Assembly (NCBI GenBank): GCA_002471015.1 | Contig: DKPB01000023.1 | Coordinates: forward strand, 59,341 to 123,340 | Origin: Stenotrophomonas sp. UBA7346 | Lineage (GTDB): Bacteria; Pseudomonadota; Gammaproteobacteria; Xanthomonadales; Xanthomonadaceae | Length of the DNA stretch: 64,000 bases | Reading direction: 5' to 3' | Shown: in pieces, positions 56,567 through 64,000 of the stretch | Position numbering within the stretch: the first letter of the stretch is position 1 | How the letters are laid out: the number at the start of each line of letters is the position of its first letter | Position numbers and translations under genes: made by a program | The notes under the pieces: model-generated | Databases searched by the model: none | The model's input: only the letters and a program-made list of their open reading frames with translations | Told to the model about the DNA's origin: nothing

Positions 56567-56643
56567 GGCAAGCACAGCGCGACCGGTGGGCACCGTTCTT
56601 GGCGGGAGAGTGCCCATGGGGGATCTGCCGCGCTGTGCTTGCC
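56567..56643. repeat. Solitary large hairpin, 15-bp perfect arms
   Basis: GGCAAGCACAGCGCG (56567-56581) is perfectly complementary to CGCGCTGTGCTTGCC (56629-56643). The 47-bp loop contains a second pairing, GGGCAC (56588-56593) with GTGCCC (56610-56615). It lies in the 430-bp gap between the convergent acnB terminator and the HlyD-like gene; no gene is recognised in 56258-56689. It does not have the tail of a rho-independent terminator. Confidence 0.75.
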
Positions 56644-56689
56644 GAAGCTTTGCTTCCCGCAAGCGATTCACTTTTCAGGCGGTGCCGCC

Positions 56690-57931
56690 TCAACGTTCGC
56701 GGAACGCTTCGCGTGCCTTCAATACAGGTTTCAGCAGATAGTCCAGAACGGTTTTTTCGCCGGTACGGATCTCTACCGTGGCGACCATGCCGGGGATGAT
56801 TGGCAGGTCCTTGTCGCCAGCATGCAACGCGCTCTTGTTGGTCAGTACCACCACGCGGTAGTAGGTGGTGTCCGGGCGACCGGCCGAGGCTTTCTCGTCA
56901 TCCTTCAGGGTGTCGGGGCTGATGTGCTCCACGGTGCCGGTCAGGCCGCCGTAGATGGCATAGTCGTACGCGGTTATTTTGACAGTCGCCGGCAGGCCAG
57001 GGCGCAGGAATGCCACGTCTTTGGGACGAATCTTGCCTTCAACCAGCAGTTGTTCCTCCAACGGCACGATCTCAAGAATATGCTCGCCTGGCTGGATCAC
57101 GCCGCCAATGGTATTGACCCGCACATTCTTGACCGTGCCACGCACTGGGGCGGTTACTGTGGTGCGCTCCACCACGTCAGCCCGCCCAACCAGGCTTTCA
57201 CTGGTCTGCGACAGCTCCATTTCCAGTTTCACCAACTCCGAGTTGGCATCAGCCCGGTAGCGATTGCGTCGTTCAACCACTTGGGAGCGGATGTCATTGG
57301 CCTGTCGGCGCATGCGCAGCAGTTCCACATCCGACAACAGGCCTTTCGCAGCCAGCGGCTCGGCAAGGTTGATCTCGCGCATGGCCAGTGCGTAGCTGCG
57401 ATCAAGTGCGGAAACACTTTCCTCCAGCGCTCGCCGTCGCGCGTTGAACGCGCGGGTCTCGCTCTCCACTTCTTCCGGGAACTGCTGTACCTGCTCGTCG
57501 AAGACCAGTGCCTGACCGTACGCTTCTGCGCGCAGTCGCGCCAGGGTTGCCTTCAAACCCACAACCTTGGTGAGTGCTTCGCGGTAACTGGCATTGGCAC
57601 GGGTCGGGTCGATCTTGAGCAGCACCTGGCCGGATTCGACGACATCACCTTCACGTACCGACATCTCTGCCAGAATGCCGCCCTCAAGACTCTGGATGAC
57701 CTGCTCACGACTTCGTGAAATCACCTTGGCCTCACCTTGGGTGATTTCTTCGACCCGGGCCATCGATGCCCAGATTATGCCCACTACGATGATGGCCGCC
57801 ACGATGTAGCTGACCAATCGCGAACCGGGGGTGGTCTGGGAAAGCAGCGATTCCTGCACATCGTTCATGAAAGCAGCATCGGCTGCACTGATACGTGCAC
57901 CCGCACCGCGGCTTTTGTTCAAGCCAAGCAT
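56690..57931 (-). CDS. Type I secretion membrane fusion protein, HlyD/LapC family
   Basis: A 413-residue adaptor. One N-terminal transmembrane helix (SYIVAAIIVVGIIWASMA), then EEITQGEAKVISRSREQVIQ and LEGGILAEMSVREGDVVESGQ (biotinyl/lipoyl-like half), a long alpha-hairpin (about residues 110-245), and the returning half VERTTVTAPVRGTVKNVRVN. The C-terminal beta domain ends with GMVATVEIRTGEKTVLDYLL, as in HlyD. It should bridge the ABC transporter to the TolC-like channel. The start shares one base with the transporter stop (TGATG). Its likely cargo is the adhesin that begins at 62813. Confidence 0.92.
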   Translation of the reverse strand: MLGLNKSRGAGARISAADAAFMNDVQESLLSQTTPGSRLVSYIVAAIIVVGIIWASMARVEEITQGEAKVISRSREQVIQSLEGGILAEMSVREGDVVESGQVLLKIDPTRANASYREALTKVVGLKATLARLRAEAYGQALVFDEQVQQFPEEVESETRAFNARRRALEESVSALDRSYALAMREINLAEPLAAKGLLSDVELLRMRRQANDIRSQVVERRNRYRADANSELVKLEMELSQTSESLVGRADVVERTTVTAPVRGTVKNVRVNTIGGVIQPGEHILEIVPLEEQLLVEGKIRPKDVAFLRPGLPATVKITAYDYAIYGGLTGTVEHISPDTLKDDEKASAGRPDTTYYRVVVLTNKSALHAGDKDLPIIPGMVATVEIRTGEKTVLDYLLKPVLKAREAFRER

Positions 57932-60189
57932 CAGGACACCCCCTGCGTGGGGACGCGCGCGGTCAACGCGGTGGACACGGTTGCCGGCGTAGCTGCGGTT
58001 GACCTGCCACCAAGGGCGGCAAGCACGTTGGCCTTGGGGCCGTCGGCCATGATCCGCCCGCCTTCGACAACGATCACACGCTCTACCAGTTCCAGCACCG
58101 ATGGTCGGTGCGTCACCACCACCAGGCTCTGGTTGTGCATTGCACGCTTGAGGTGGTTGAGGAAAACGGCCTCGGTCTGCGTATCCATGGCGCTGGTGGG
58201 TTCATCCATCAGCAGCAGTCGAGGACGTGCGAGCAGGGTGCGTGCCAAGGCGATGAGCTGGCGCTGGCCACCGGACACACCGTCACCCATCTCACCAATT
58301 GGCAGGTTGATGCCGCGTGGGTGCGCGGCGGCCATATGGTCCAGGCCGGTCAGCCGCAGGACGCGCAGCAACTCCTCCGCACTGGCATCGGGGCGACCGA
58401 GCATCACATTGTCGCGCAGGGTGCCTTGGAACAGACGTGCGTCCTGGCCGACATAGCCGACGGCCGCGCGCCAATCAGCCGGGTCAATCTGGTTGACATC
58501 CAGCCCATCGGTTGAAATGCGGCCTGCCGTGGGCGCGTACAGCCGCGACATCACTCTTAGCAAAGTGGATTTTCCACTGCCGATGCGGCCGAGGATCGCA
58601 ACGCGTTCGCCTGGTGCGATCTGCAGGTTGATGCTCTCCAGCACAGGAGGATTCGGCTGCATGGGTGGGGCGGGGTAGGCAAAGCCAACATTCCTCAGCG
58701 ATAACTGGCCGCTGAGCGCCGGTACGGACAGGTAGTCCTGGCGGGCATCGCGGTCCACGGGCAAGGCCATAAGCTTGTTCAGCGACACCAGCGCGACCTT
58801 CGCCTGCTGGAAGCGCACTGCCAAGCCTATTACCTGACCGAGCGGCGCGGTCGCGCGCCCGGCCAGCATCACCGTTCCGATCAGCGCACCCATGCTCAGG
58901 TTTCCGGCGCTGATCAGGTAGACACCGGTGATGACCAGCGCCACGGTCTGCAGCTGCTGCAGCAGCGCCACCGTACCGGTTGCCGCGCTGGATAGCCGTC
59001 GCGACTTCATGGAAGTGGCCGATTGCAGTGCGCTGAAGTGCTGCCAGCGGCGCTGCATGCTGGCTTCGCCGCCAGTGGCTTTCAGGGTTTCCATGCCCTC
59101 AATGGATTCGATCAGCACCCCTTGCTTGAGGGAGGATTCGCGCAGGTTTTCCTGCATGGTGCGGGCCAAGGGCCATTGTATGCAGATGGAGATGATCAGG
59201 ATCATTGGTAGCACCAGCAGCGGGATCCAACCCAGTGGGCCGCCAATGAAAAAGATCACCGCGACGAACAGCAGTACGAATGGCAGGTCTGCCATTGCGG
59301 CCAGCGTTGCGGAAGTTGCGAAATCGCGTACCGATTCAAACTCGCGCAGCTGGTTTGCAAAGCTGCCTGATGACGCCGGTTTGTGTTCCATTCGTACCGA
59401 AAGCGCTTGGCGGAACAACATGCTGCCCAGCACCAGGTCGGCCTTCTTTGCCGCCACGTCCAACAGGTGGGCGCGCACAAAGCGGATGACGGCCTCGAAC
59501 AACATGGCGATGGTGACGCCGATACCCAATGACCATAACGTGACGAAGGCCTGGTTGGGCACCACGCGGTCATAGACATTCATGGTGAAAAAGATGCTAG
59601 CAAGCGCCAGCACATTGGCCACAACCGATGCCACTGCAGCGCTCCGGTAGTAGCGCCGGTACCGCCAGAGGGTGCTGAACAGCCAGTGTCCCGTGGCCGC
59701 TGGTAGGACCTCATCGTTGCGGTCTTCCTTCTGCGCGCGCGGCTTTACCAGGATGGCATAGCCGGAGTACAGGTCATCCATCTCCTGTTGGGACAGGGTC
59801 ACCGGTTCATTCGATATCTCCGGCATGACCACGTCATAGCGCAACTCCTGCTTGTTGTCGGCATTGCGTACGGTATTGCGCGCCCGCAGGATGCAGCCGC
59901 CCTGGCCGGCACGAACCAACACGATGGGCATCACCAGGGTTGGCAGCTCGTGCACGTCGCGCTTCACCAAGCCACCGGTGAGGCCTGCGTTGTCGAGCGC
60001 CTGCAGGGCCAGCGATGGCGATAGTGCCGCACCATGGGCCAAACCTGCCAACAGCGCTTCGTGGCTACGCTGCAGGTCGTAGTGGGCGCAGATCCAGGAC
60101 ACGCTGTCGAGCAGCGTGTCGCCAATGCGTGTCTGCGTTGGGGGCAAGCTGGGGTCCTGCCCGGCAGCTTGGGTCGGGTTGGTATTCAT
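57931..60189 (-). CDS. Type I secretion ABC transporter with C39-like domain (LapB-like)
   Basis: A 752-residue exporter half. The N-terminal C39-peptidase-like domain (about residues 20-150) lacks the catalytic Cys (DTLLDSVSWICAHYDLQ aligns there without it), so it probably docks the substrate rather than cutting a leader. Six transmembrane helices follow (about 170-450). The nucleotide-binding domain has Walker A GRIGSGKS (about 540), signature VSGGQRQL and Walker B LLLMDEP with the H-loop THR. This form is typical of transporters for large LapA/BapA adhesins. It is cotranscribed with the HlyD-like gene and divergent from the TolC-like gene. Confidence 0.93.
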   Translation of the reverse strand: MNTNPTQAAGQDPSLPPTQTRIGDTLLDSVSWICAHYDLQRSHEALLAGLAHGAALSPSLALQALDNAGLTGGLVKRDVHELPTLVMPIVLVRAGQGGCILRARNTVRNADNKQELRYDVVMPEISNEPVTLSQQEMDDLYSGYAILVKPRAQKEDRNDEVLPAATGHWLFSTLWRYRRYYRSAAVASVVANVLALASIFFTMNVYDRVVPNQAFVTLWSLGIGVTIAMLFEAVIRFVRAHLLDVAAKKADLVLGSMLFRQALSVRMEHKPASSGSFANQLREFESVRDFATSATLAAMADLPFVLLFVAVIFFIGGPLGWIPLLVLPMILIISICIQWPLARTMQENLRESSLKQGVLIESIEGMETLKATGGEASMQRRWQHFSALQSATSMKSRRLSSAATGTVALLQQLQTVALVITGVYLISAGNLSMGALIGTVMLAGRATAPLGQVIGLAVRFQQAKVALVSLNKLMALPVDRDARQDYLSVPALSGQLSLRNVGFAYPAPPMQPNPPVLESINLQIAPGERVAILGRIGSGKSTLLRVMSRLYAPTAGRISTDGLDVNQIDPADWRAAVGYVGQDARLFQGTLRDNVMLGRPDASAEELLRVLRLTGLDHMAAAHPRGINLPIGEMGDGVSGGQRQLIALARTLLARPRLLLMDEPTSAMDTQTEAVFLNHLKRAMHNQSLVVVTHRPSVLELVERVIVVEGGRIMADGPKANVLAALGGRSTAATPATVSTALTARVPTQGVS

Positions 60190-60294
60190 GGCGGTTCCGT
60201 GCGTGGGGCGGAAGTGGTGAGTAGCGCCGCGGGCAAGCAGTCAACCTTGCCTGTGCGCGGCATGGCAGGAAGTCTGGTGCCGTCACGGAAGGCG

Positions 60295-60513
60295 ATGAAT
60301 AGGATTGGTCCTAGTTTTCATGAATGGGCCGACATCCGGATCGTGCAGGATGTGCAGGCATTGGTCTGCCTGCTGATCTATGCGGTAGACCGCAGTGAGA
60401 GCTCGCGTCCGCCCGCGCTGAAGGCATGGCTAGATTCAGACGTGTCTCATGTACTGGGAAAGGGCCGCTTTCTAGGATGGCGTCCGCTGGATGGCGTGGC
60501 CACTTGCCTATAG
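60295..60513 (+). CDS. Possible small ORF in the secretion-locus gap
   Basis: A 72-codon frame (MNRIGPSFHEWADIRIVQDV to GVATCL) in the 480-bp divergent gap between the transporter and the TolC-like gene. The composition is protein-like, with a hydrophobic stretch (LVCLLIYAV) and a charged second half, but no family is recognised. The ribosome site GGAAGG is too close to the ATG. It may be only a random open frame in leader DNA. The rest of the 60190-60672 gap shows a small hairpin (GCAGGCA-TTGGTC-TGCCTGC, 60354-60373) within this frame. Confidence 0.2.
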   Translation: MNRIGPSFHEWADIRIVQDVQALVCLLIYAVDRSESSRPPALKAWLDSDVSHVLGKGRFLGWRPLDGVATCL

Positions 60514-60672
60514 AGATGCGGGCGTTGCTCAACTGCATTTTTTTGTTGCCAGCAGCGCTTTTCCCAGCTTCGCCGGTCCCCACGCGTTGGTAGCAGCTGA
60601 CGGACGTGCTGTGAGCGGCTGGGCTCATTCCGTTGCACGTCGCTGCTCTGACAGCGGCAATCAGAGGTCATC

Positions 60673-62361
60673 ATGGGTAAGTTCAGCCACAAAGTCGCGC
60701 GTCCCGGAAAGGTTGTGCTCCGCAAACCTGTCAGCGGAATTTCCTTGCTCGCCTTGGCTTGCATGGCAGGGGTGGCGGGTGCGGCAAGGGCGGAGGATGA
60801 ACTGCTACGTTTTGAGCGGGTGGTTGCGGGGTCGCAAGTGCAGGCAGGCGTGCCAAGCGCGGGCGGGGGTGATGCAGCAGCGCCAGTAGATGCACGCAGC
60901 GGTTCGGCGCAGGTGTTGCAGGCGGTGCGGGACAGCCTCGCACCGGTAGCCCGCCCGCTGCAGCCAGAGCCGGTGCTGGAATTCTCCCGGTTGCCTACTT
61001 CCGGTTCCCCGGCGACGGAGCCGCTGCAGTCGCTCGGCGCTGACGGTCCAGGAGAGCCCGCTGCGCCCACCTCTGCTACGTTGCTGGTGGATTGGGCCGC
61101 GTTGGCGCAGCCGCCCGCCGGCGCGATGACGGAAGTGTCCAGAAGTCCTTCGGAGCGTGAGCTGCGTGATCTTTTCCTCACCCTGGTGGAGGCTGCGGCT
61201 GGCCACAGTCCGGCGATGAAGCGTGCGTTGGCTGAGCGCGCTGCGTCGGAGGCGGAGGTGAGCGAGGCCAAAGGCCAGCGGTATCCGCAGGTCCAGTTGG
61301 GTGCGCGAGGGGCGTCCTGGCAGAGTGGGGGTGGGAGCCATGACAATGGTGCGTCGCTGGCGCTGGATGTAACTACCCCGGTGTTCGACTGGGGTCGCAT
61401 ACGCCGCACGGTGGAGAGTCGGCGGCATATGGTCAACGCTGCCGAGTCGGCCTTGAGTGCCGAGCTGGAAACGACGGCCTACGACGTCAGTGCCAATCTC
61501 GTCGAGTTGGGAAAGCAGCGGATAGTTGTCGGGCTTGGCCAGCGCTATGTTGATCGGATGAGTGAGCTGGTTAGGATGCTTGAAGGCATCGTCGCGGTCG
61601 ATGCTGGCCGAGTGAGTGAACTCACCCAGGCACGAGCACGCCTGCTGCAGGCCGAGGCTGCGCGCAGTACTGCGGAGGCGAAGGCACGCGACATCGAGAT
61701 CGCTCTGCGTAAACTTGTGGGTGAGAGGCCTCTACCTTCATTGCCCGAGTCGAATCAGTGGCATCTTGGTTCGCCCGATCTGCAGTGGTTGTTGGCGGAG
61801 TCGGCAAGTCATCCGGTCGTGCAGCAGGCCAGGGCACAGGCGCGGTCTGCCGATACCCAGGCCGATGCGGTTCGTTCGTCGCTGCTGCCCCAGGTCAATT
61901 GGGTGGTGAGCAAGAACACCGCGGACGATGCCTATGGACGTGAATCGGCATGGCAAACCGGTTTGACGCTGTCGTGGAGTGCTTTCCGCGGTGGTTCAGG
62001 CCGGGCCGCTGAGCGCGCTGCGCGCATGCGCGCAGAGGCAGGTTGGATGAATGCCGAGCAGCAGGTGCGGGACTTGGAGTACCGCATCCGTGCGGGCAAT
62101 CAGGATGCGCGCTCACTTGCAGATCGGGCGGATCTGTACCACGGCTTGTCCATCGAGTCCAACAAGGTGCGTGAGGCCTTCTATGAGCAGTGGTATCACC
62201 TGGGACGCCGCACGCTCCTTGACGTACTGAGCTCTGAAACCGAGCATTACAGCAACCAGGTGGGCGAAGTCAGTAATCGGTTTGATGGCTATCAGGCAGT
62301 GCTGCGCCAGTATGCAAGTGCGGGAGCGCTGATGCGCTGGCTAACCGCAGAGAAACAGTAG
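60673..62361 (+). CDS. TolC-family outer membrane channel of type I secretion
   Basis: A 562-residue outer membrane efflux protein. The signal peptide is at residues 1-42, with a long basic start and VSGISLLALACMAGVAGAARA. An unusual proline- and alanine-rich stretch (to about residue 170) precedes the first TolC repeat (HSPAMKRALAERAASEAEV, QRYPQVQLGARG). The second repeat is VQQARAQARSADTQADAV, and GRRTLLDVLSSETEHYSNQ is the typical TolC/LapE end. With the HlyD-like adaptor and ABC transporter it completes the export channel. It lies 451 bp before the adhesin gene and is closed by a terminator. Confidence 0.92.
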   Translation: MGKFSHKVARPGKVVLRKPVSGISLLALACMAGVAGAARAEDELLRFERVVAGSQVQAGVPSAGGGDAAAPVDARSGSAQVLQAVRDSLAPVARPLQPEPVLEFSRLPTSGSPATEPLQSLGADGPGEPAAPTSATLLVDWAALAQPPAGAMTEVSRSPSERELRDLFLTLVEAAAGHSPAMKRALAERAASEAEVSEAKGQRYPQVQLGARGASWQSGGGSHDNGASLALDVTTPVFDWGRIRRTVESRRHMVNAAESALSAELETTAYDVSANLVELGKQRIVVGLGQRYVDRMSELVRMLEGIVAVDAGRVSELTQARARLLQAEAARSTAEAKARDIEIALRKLVGERPLPSLPESNQWHLGSPDLQWLLAESASHPVVQQARAQARSADTQADAVRSSLLPQVNWVVSKNTADDAYGRESAWQTGLTLSWSAFRGGSGRAAERAARMRAEAGWMNAEQQVRDLEYRIRAGNQDARSLADRADLYHGLSIESNKVREAFYEQWYHLGRRTLLDVLSSETEHYSNQVGEVSNRFDGYQAVLRQYASAGALMRWLTAEKQ

Positions 62362-62440
62362 GCTGATTCGCTCCAGCCGTCGGACCTTCCTTCGGCTCGA
62401 TGATGCGTAGACCTCACAATGATCGGCAATGTTGCCTTTG

Positions 62441-62467
62441 AAGCCCTCGCGAGAGGGCTTTTTTTTG
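62441..62467 (+). terminator. Rho-independent terminator after the TolC-like gene
   Basis: AAGCCCTC-GCGA-GAGGGCTT with eight T residues, 79 bp after the stop. It separates the channel gene from the adhesin gene. Confidence 0.93.
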
Positions 62468-62609
62468 CCTGTATGTCAGCAGTCCGGACAGTAGTTGGCT
62501 AGCGATACCAGCAAGGTCACTGCTGGCGTTTCAATCTTGGGTTCTTTTTTTTTTCCGAAATGGCACGCGCCTTTGAATTTTACTGGGGGTAATCAACGGT
62601 CGGTTTCAG

Positions 62610-62644
62610 GTGTCTGTTTTTCGAGTCGAAGTGTCTGTTAATAA
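62610..62644 (+). promoter_or_regulatory. Candidate regulatory site in adhesin leader
   Basis: GTGTCTGTT occurs twice (62610-62618 and 62631-62639), 21 bp or two helical turns apart, around TCGAGTCGA. The second copy overlaps TAATAA (62639-62644), a possible -10. The whole 62468-62812 leader is AT-rich compared with its surroundings and shows no gene. Confidence 0.35.
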
Positions 62645-62812
62645 AGGATTTTGAGATTAAAAGGATGCCGTTTTAGGACTTTCCTTATTCACCGCCCTTT
62701 GCTCCAAAAACATACTTGCCGCCATCAGAAAGTGGCTGATCCATTGGCCGCCCCCTATCAACTGGCCTGCGATCCGTCGGGCCTTCAGAAAACATCAGGC
62801 AGGTATCAGGCA

Positions 62813-64000
62813 ATGTCCGTAAGCGTGTCCGTCATCAGTGACAAAACCATAAAGTCGAGCAAGGATTTACGCGCCGTTGATGGAGGCAAGGCTGTCCGCA
62901 TCAAGGCGGTCTCTGGCGGCAAGTACCTGCTGTCCGAAAATGGCGGTGCTGCGCCGGAGAACATCACCGTAAAGCGTGTTGGCAGGAACCTCCACGTTGC
63001 ACTGGAAGGTACCGATCCGGATCAGGCAGAGCTGATCATCGAGGGCTTCTTTGATCATCCTGGTGAGTTGGTAGGCCAGGCGGAGGACGGCGCCTACTAC
63101 GCCTATGTGGCGGTTGATGGCGATACCGACAGCGCAGCCGCGTTCTTGCTGGACGGTGTGTCTTCACCCCTGGCGCTTGGATTTCCTGCTTTGGTCGGAT
63201 TCGGTGAAGGCCTTGTCGTCGCGGGGGGGCTGCTGCCGGCTGCGTTGGCGGGCCTTGGGGCGCTGGTGGGTGGGGCGATCATCGACCATAACCGTGGTGG
63301 TGGCGGAAAAGTGGTGCACAAGCCCGTGCCGGATAACAACGGGATTGATTCCATTGTTGATGACAAGGGGCCGCATAAAGGCGTGGTCGATAATGGCGGT
63401 CTTACCGACGACAACCAGCCGACGCTGAGCGGTAGTGGGCAGCGTCCGGGTGACAAGATCGTGATAAGCGACAACGGCAAAGTCATAGGCGACGCCGTGG
63501 TCAATGAAAAGGGAGAGTGGACGTTCACTCCCGATACCGCGCTTCCCGATGGCAAGCATGTATTTGACGTCATCGTGGTCAATCCGGAAGGCAACAGCTC
63601 CGGACCGTCAGACAAGGTCGAGATCGTCATTGACACCACTCCGCCAGGCAAGCCGAGTATCGGTAGTGTCGACGACAATGAGGGTTCAATCACCGGTCCG
63701 ATCGACAATGGCGGCAGCACCGACGACCGTCAGCCAACCCTGTCCGGCAAGGGCGACGCAGGTGACACGGTTACCATCTTCGATAATGGCAAGGTTATCG
63801 GCGAAGTGCCCGTCGGCAAGGATGGCAACTGGTCATTCACTCCGGAACTTCCGTTGGACGAGGGTGAGCATGCGTTCGAGGTGGTGATCACTGATCCGGC
63901 TGGCAACAGCTCCGAATCATCGGATGAATACGTGGTGGTAATCGACCTCACGCCCCCCGCCAAGCCCGGGGCGGACGAAGCCGTGCTGAGCGATAACGAA
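62813..64000 (+). CDS. Large repetitive biofilm adhesin, BapA/LapA type (partial, 5' end)
   Basis: Open from the ATG at 62813 to the window end (396 codons). An N-terminal BapA-prefix-like domain of about 115 residues (MSVSVSVISDKTIKSSKDLR, GFFDHPGELVGQ) has no Sec signal. It is followed by a hydrophobic glycine/alanine stretch (117-157) and a GGGG linker (162-165). Then come Ig-like repeats of about 105 residues, seen twice: DNGG(L/S)TDD(N/R)QPTLSG, DNGKVIG(D/E), G(E/N)W(T/S)FTP, and NSS followed by DxTPP. These repeats usually continue for thousands of residues, ending in an RTX/type I signal. The adjacent type I secretion genes are its expected exporter. It should act in surface attachment and biofilm formation. 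Confidence 0.93.
   Translation, partial: MSVSVSVISDKTIKSSKDLRAVDGGKAVRIKAVSGGKYLLSENGGAAPENITVKRVGRNLHVALEGTDPDQAELIIEGFFDHPGELVGQAEDGAYYAYVAVDGDTDSAAAFLLDGVSSPLALGFPALVGFGEGLVVAGGLLPAALAGLGALVGGAIIDHNRGGGGKVVHKPVPDNNGIDSIVDDKGPHKGVVDNGGLTDDNQPTLSGSGQRPGDKIVISDNGKVIGDAVVNEKGEWTFTPDTALPDGKHVFDVIVVNPEGNSSGPSDKVEIVIDTTPPGKPSIGSVDDNEGSITGPIDNGGSTDDRQPTLSGKGDAGDTVTIFDNGKVIGEVPVGKDGNWSFTPELPLDEGEHAFEVVITDPAGNSSESSDEYVVVIDLTPPAKPGADEAVLSDNE

Noticed and set aside
56259..56741. 160-codon plus-strand frame after acnB
   Set aside because: It contains no known domain, includes the large hairpin and runs into the 3' end of the HlyD-like gene.

Overview
The window is about 64 kb of high-GC chromosomal DNA from a gammaproteobacterium. 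It is most likely a Stenotrophomonas or close Xanthomonadaceae relative. The evidence is the kynurenine genes nbaC-kynU-kmo, a Pseudomonas-type five-step hut locus, an enlarged NAD-dependent DNA ligase behind zipA and smc, and many GTAG-headed palindromes (GTAGTGCCGAGCCATGCTCGGC type) like the SMAG repeats known from Stenotrophomonas. No phage, insertion sequence, rRNA, tRNA or CRISPR array was seen. Most of the window is core genome.

Layout. 1-6.2 kb (minus): sbcB (cut by the window edge), kmo, kynU and nbaC, then carbonic anhydrase and a three-gene operon ending in a PaiB-like flavoprotein. 6.3-11.2 kb: asnS, an IscA-type protein, an MFS exporter behind a LacI-type palindrome, and the rpsF-rpsR-rplI ribosomal operon with a clear promoter. 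11.4-21.7 kb (plus): smc, zipA, ligA, an acetyltransferase, epmA, a secreted three-repeat DUF3011 protein and mtnA. 21.7-27.2 kb: an 11-unit, 56-bp tandem array of SMAG palindromes, gyrA and an acyl-CoA synthetase. 27.2-32.9 kb: a HipA-like kinase overlapping a DUF3037 gene, a PAS hybrid histidine kinase and two lipoproteins.

32.9-41.2 kb: a DesT/FabR-like TetR repressor divergent from a ferredoxin-reductase and acyl-lipid desaturase pair, an L,D-transpeptidase, a PhnB/VOC protein, a thioesterase divergent from a second TetR regulator with two operators, a CocE/NonD-family hydrolase and a DoxX protein. 41.2-49.4 kb: a complete histidine utilisation locus, hutIHGU leftward and hutFC rightward, around a perfect HutC-type palindrome. 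Three 183-bp repeats lie inside the leftward operon. 49.4-56.3 kb: acnA and acnB flank a vapBC toxin-antitoxin pair. 56.7-64 kb: a type I secretion system (ABC transporter with a peptidase-dead C39-like domain, HlyD-like adaptor, TolC-like channel) next to the start of a large repetitive BapA/LapA-type adhesin that runs off the window.

Main points of interest: the HipA-like kinase/DUF3037 pair, which has an unknown function; the adhesin N-terminal module and its unusually AT-rich leader; the SMAG array whose sequence changes keep the hairpin foldable only in the plus-strand transcript; a large solitary hairpin at 56567-56643; and well-defined operators at five loci.
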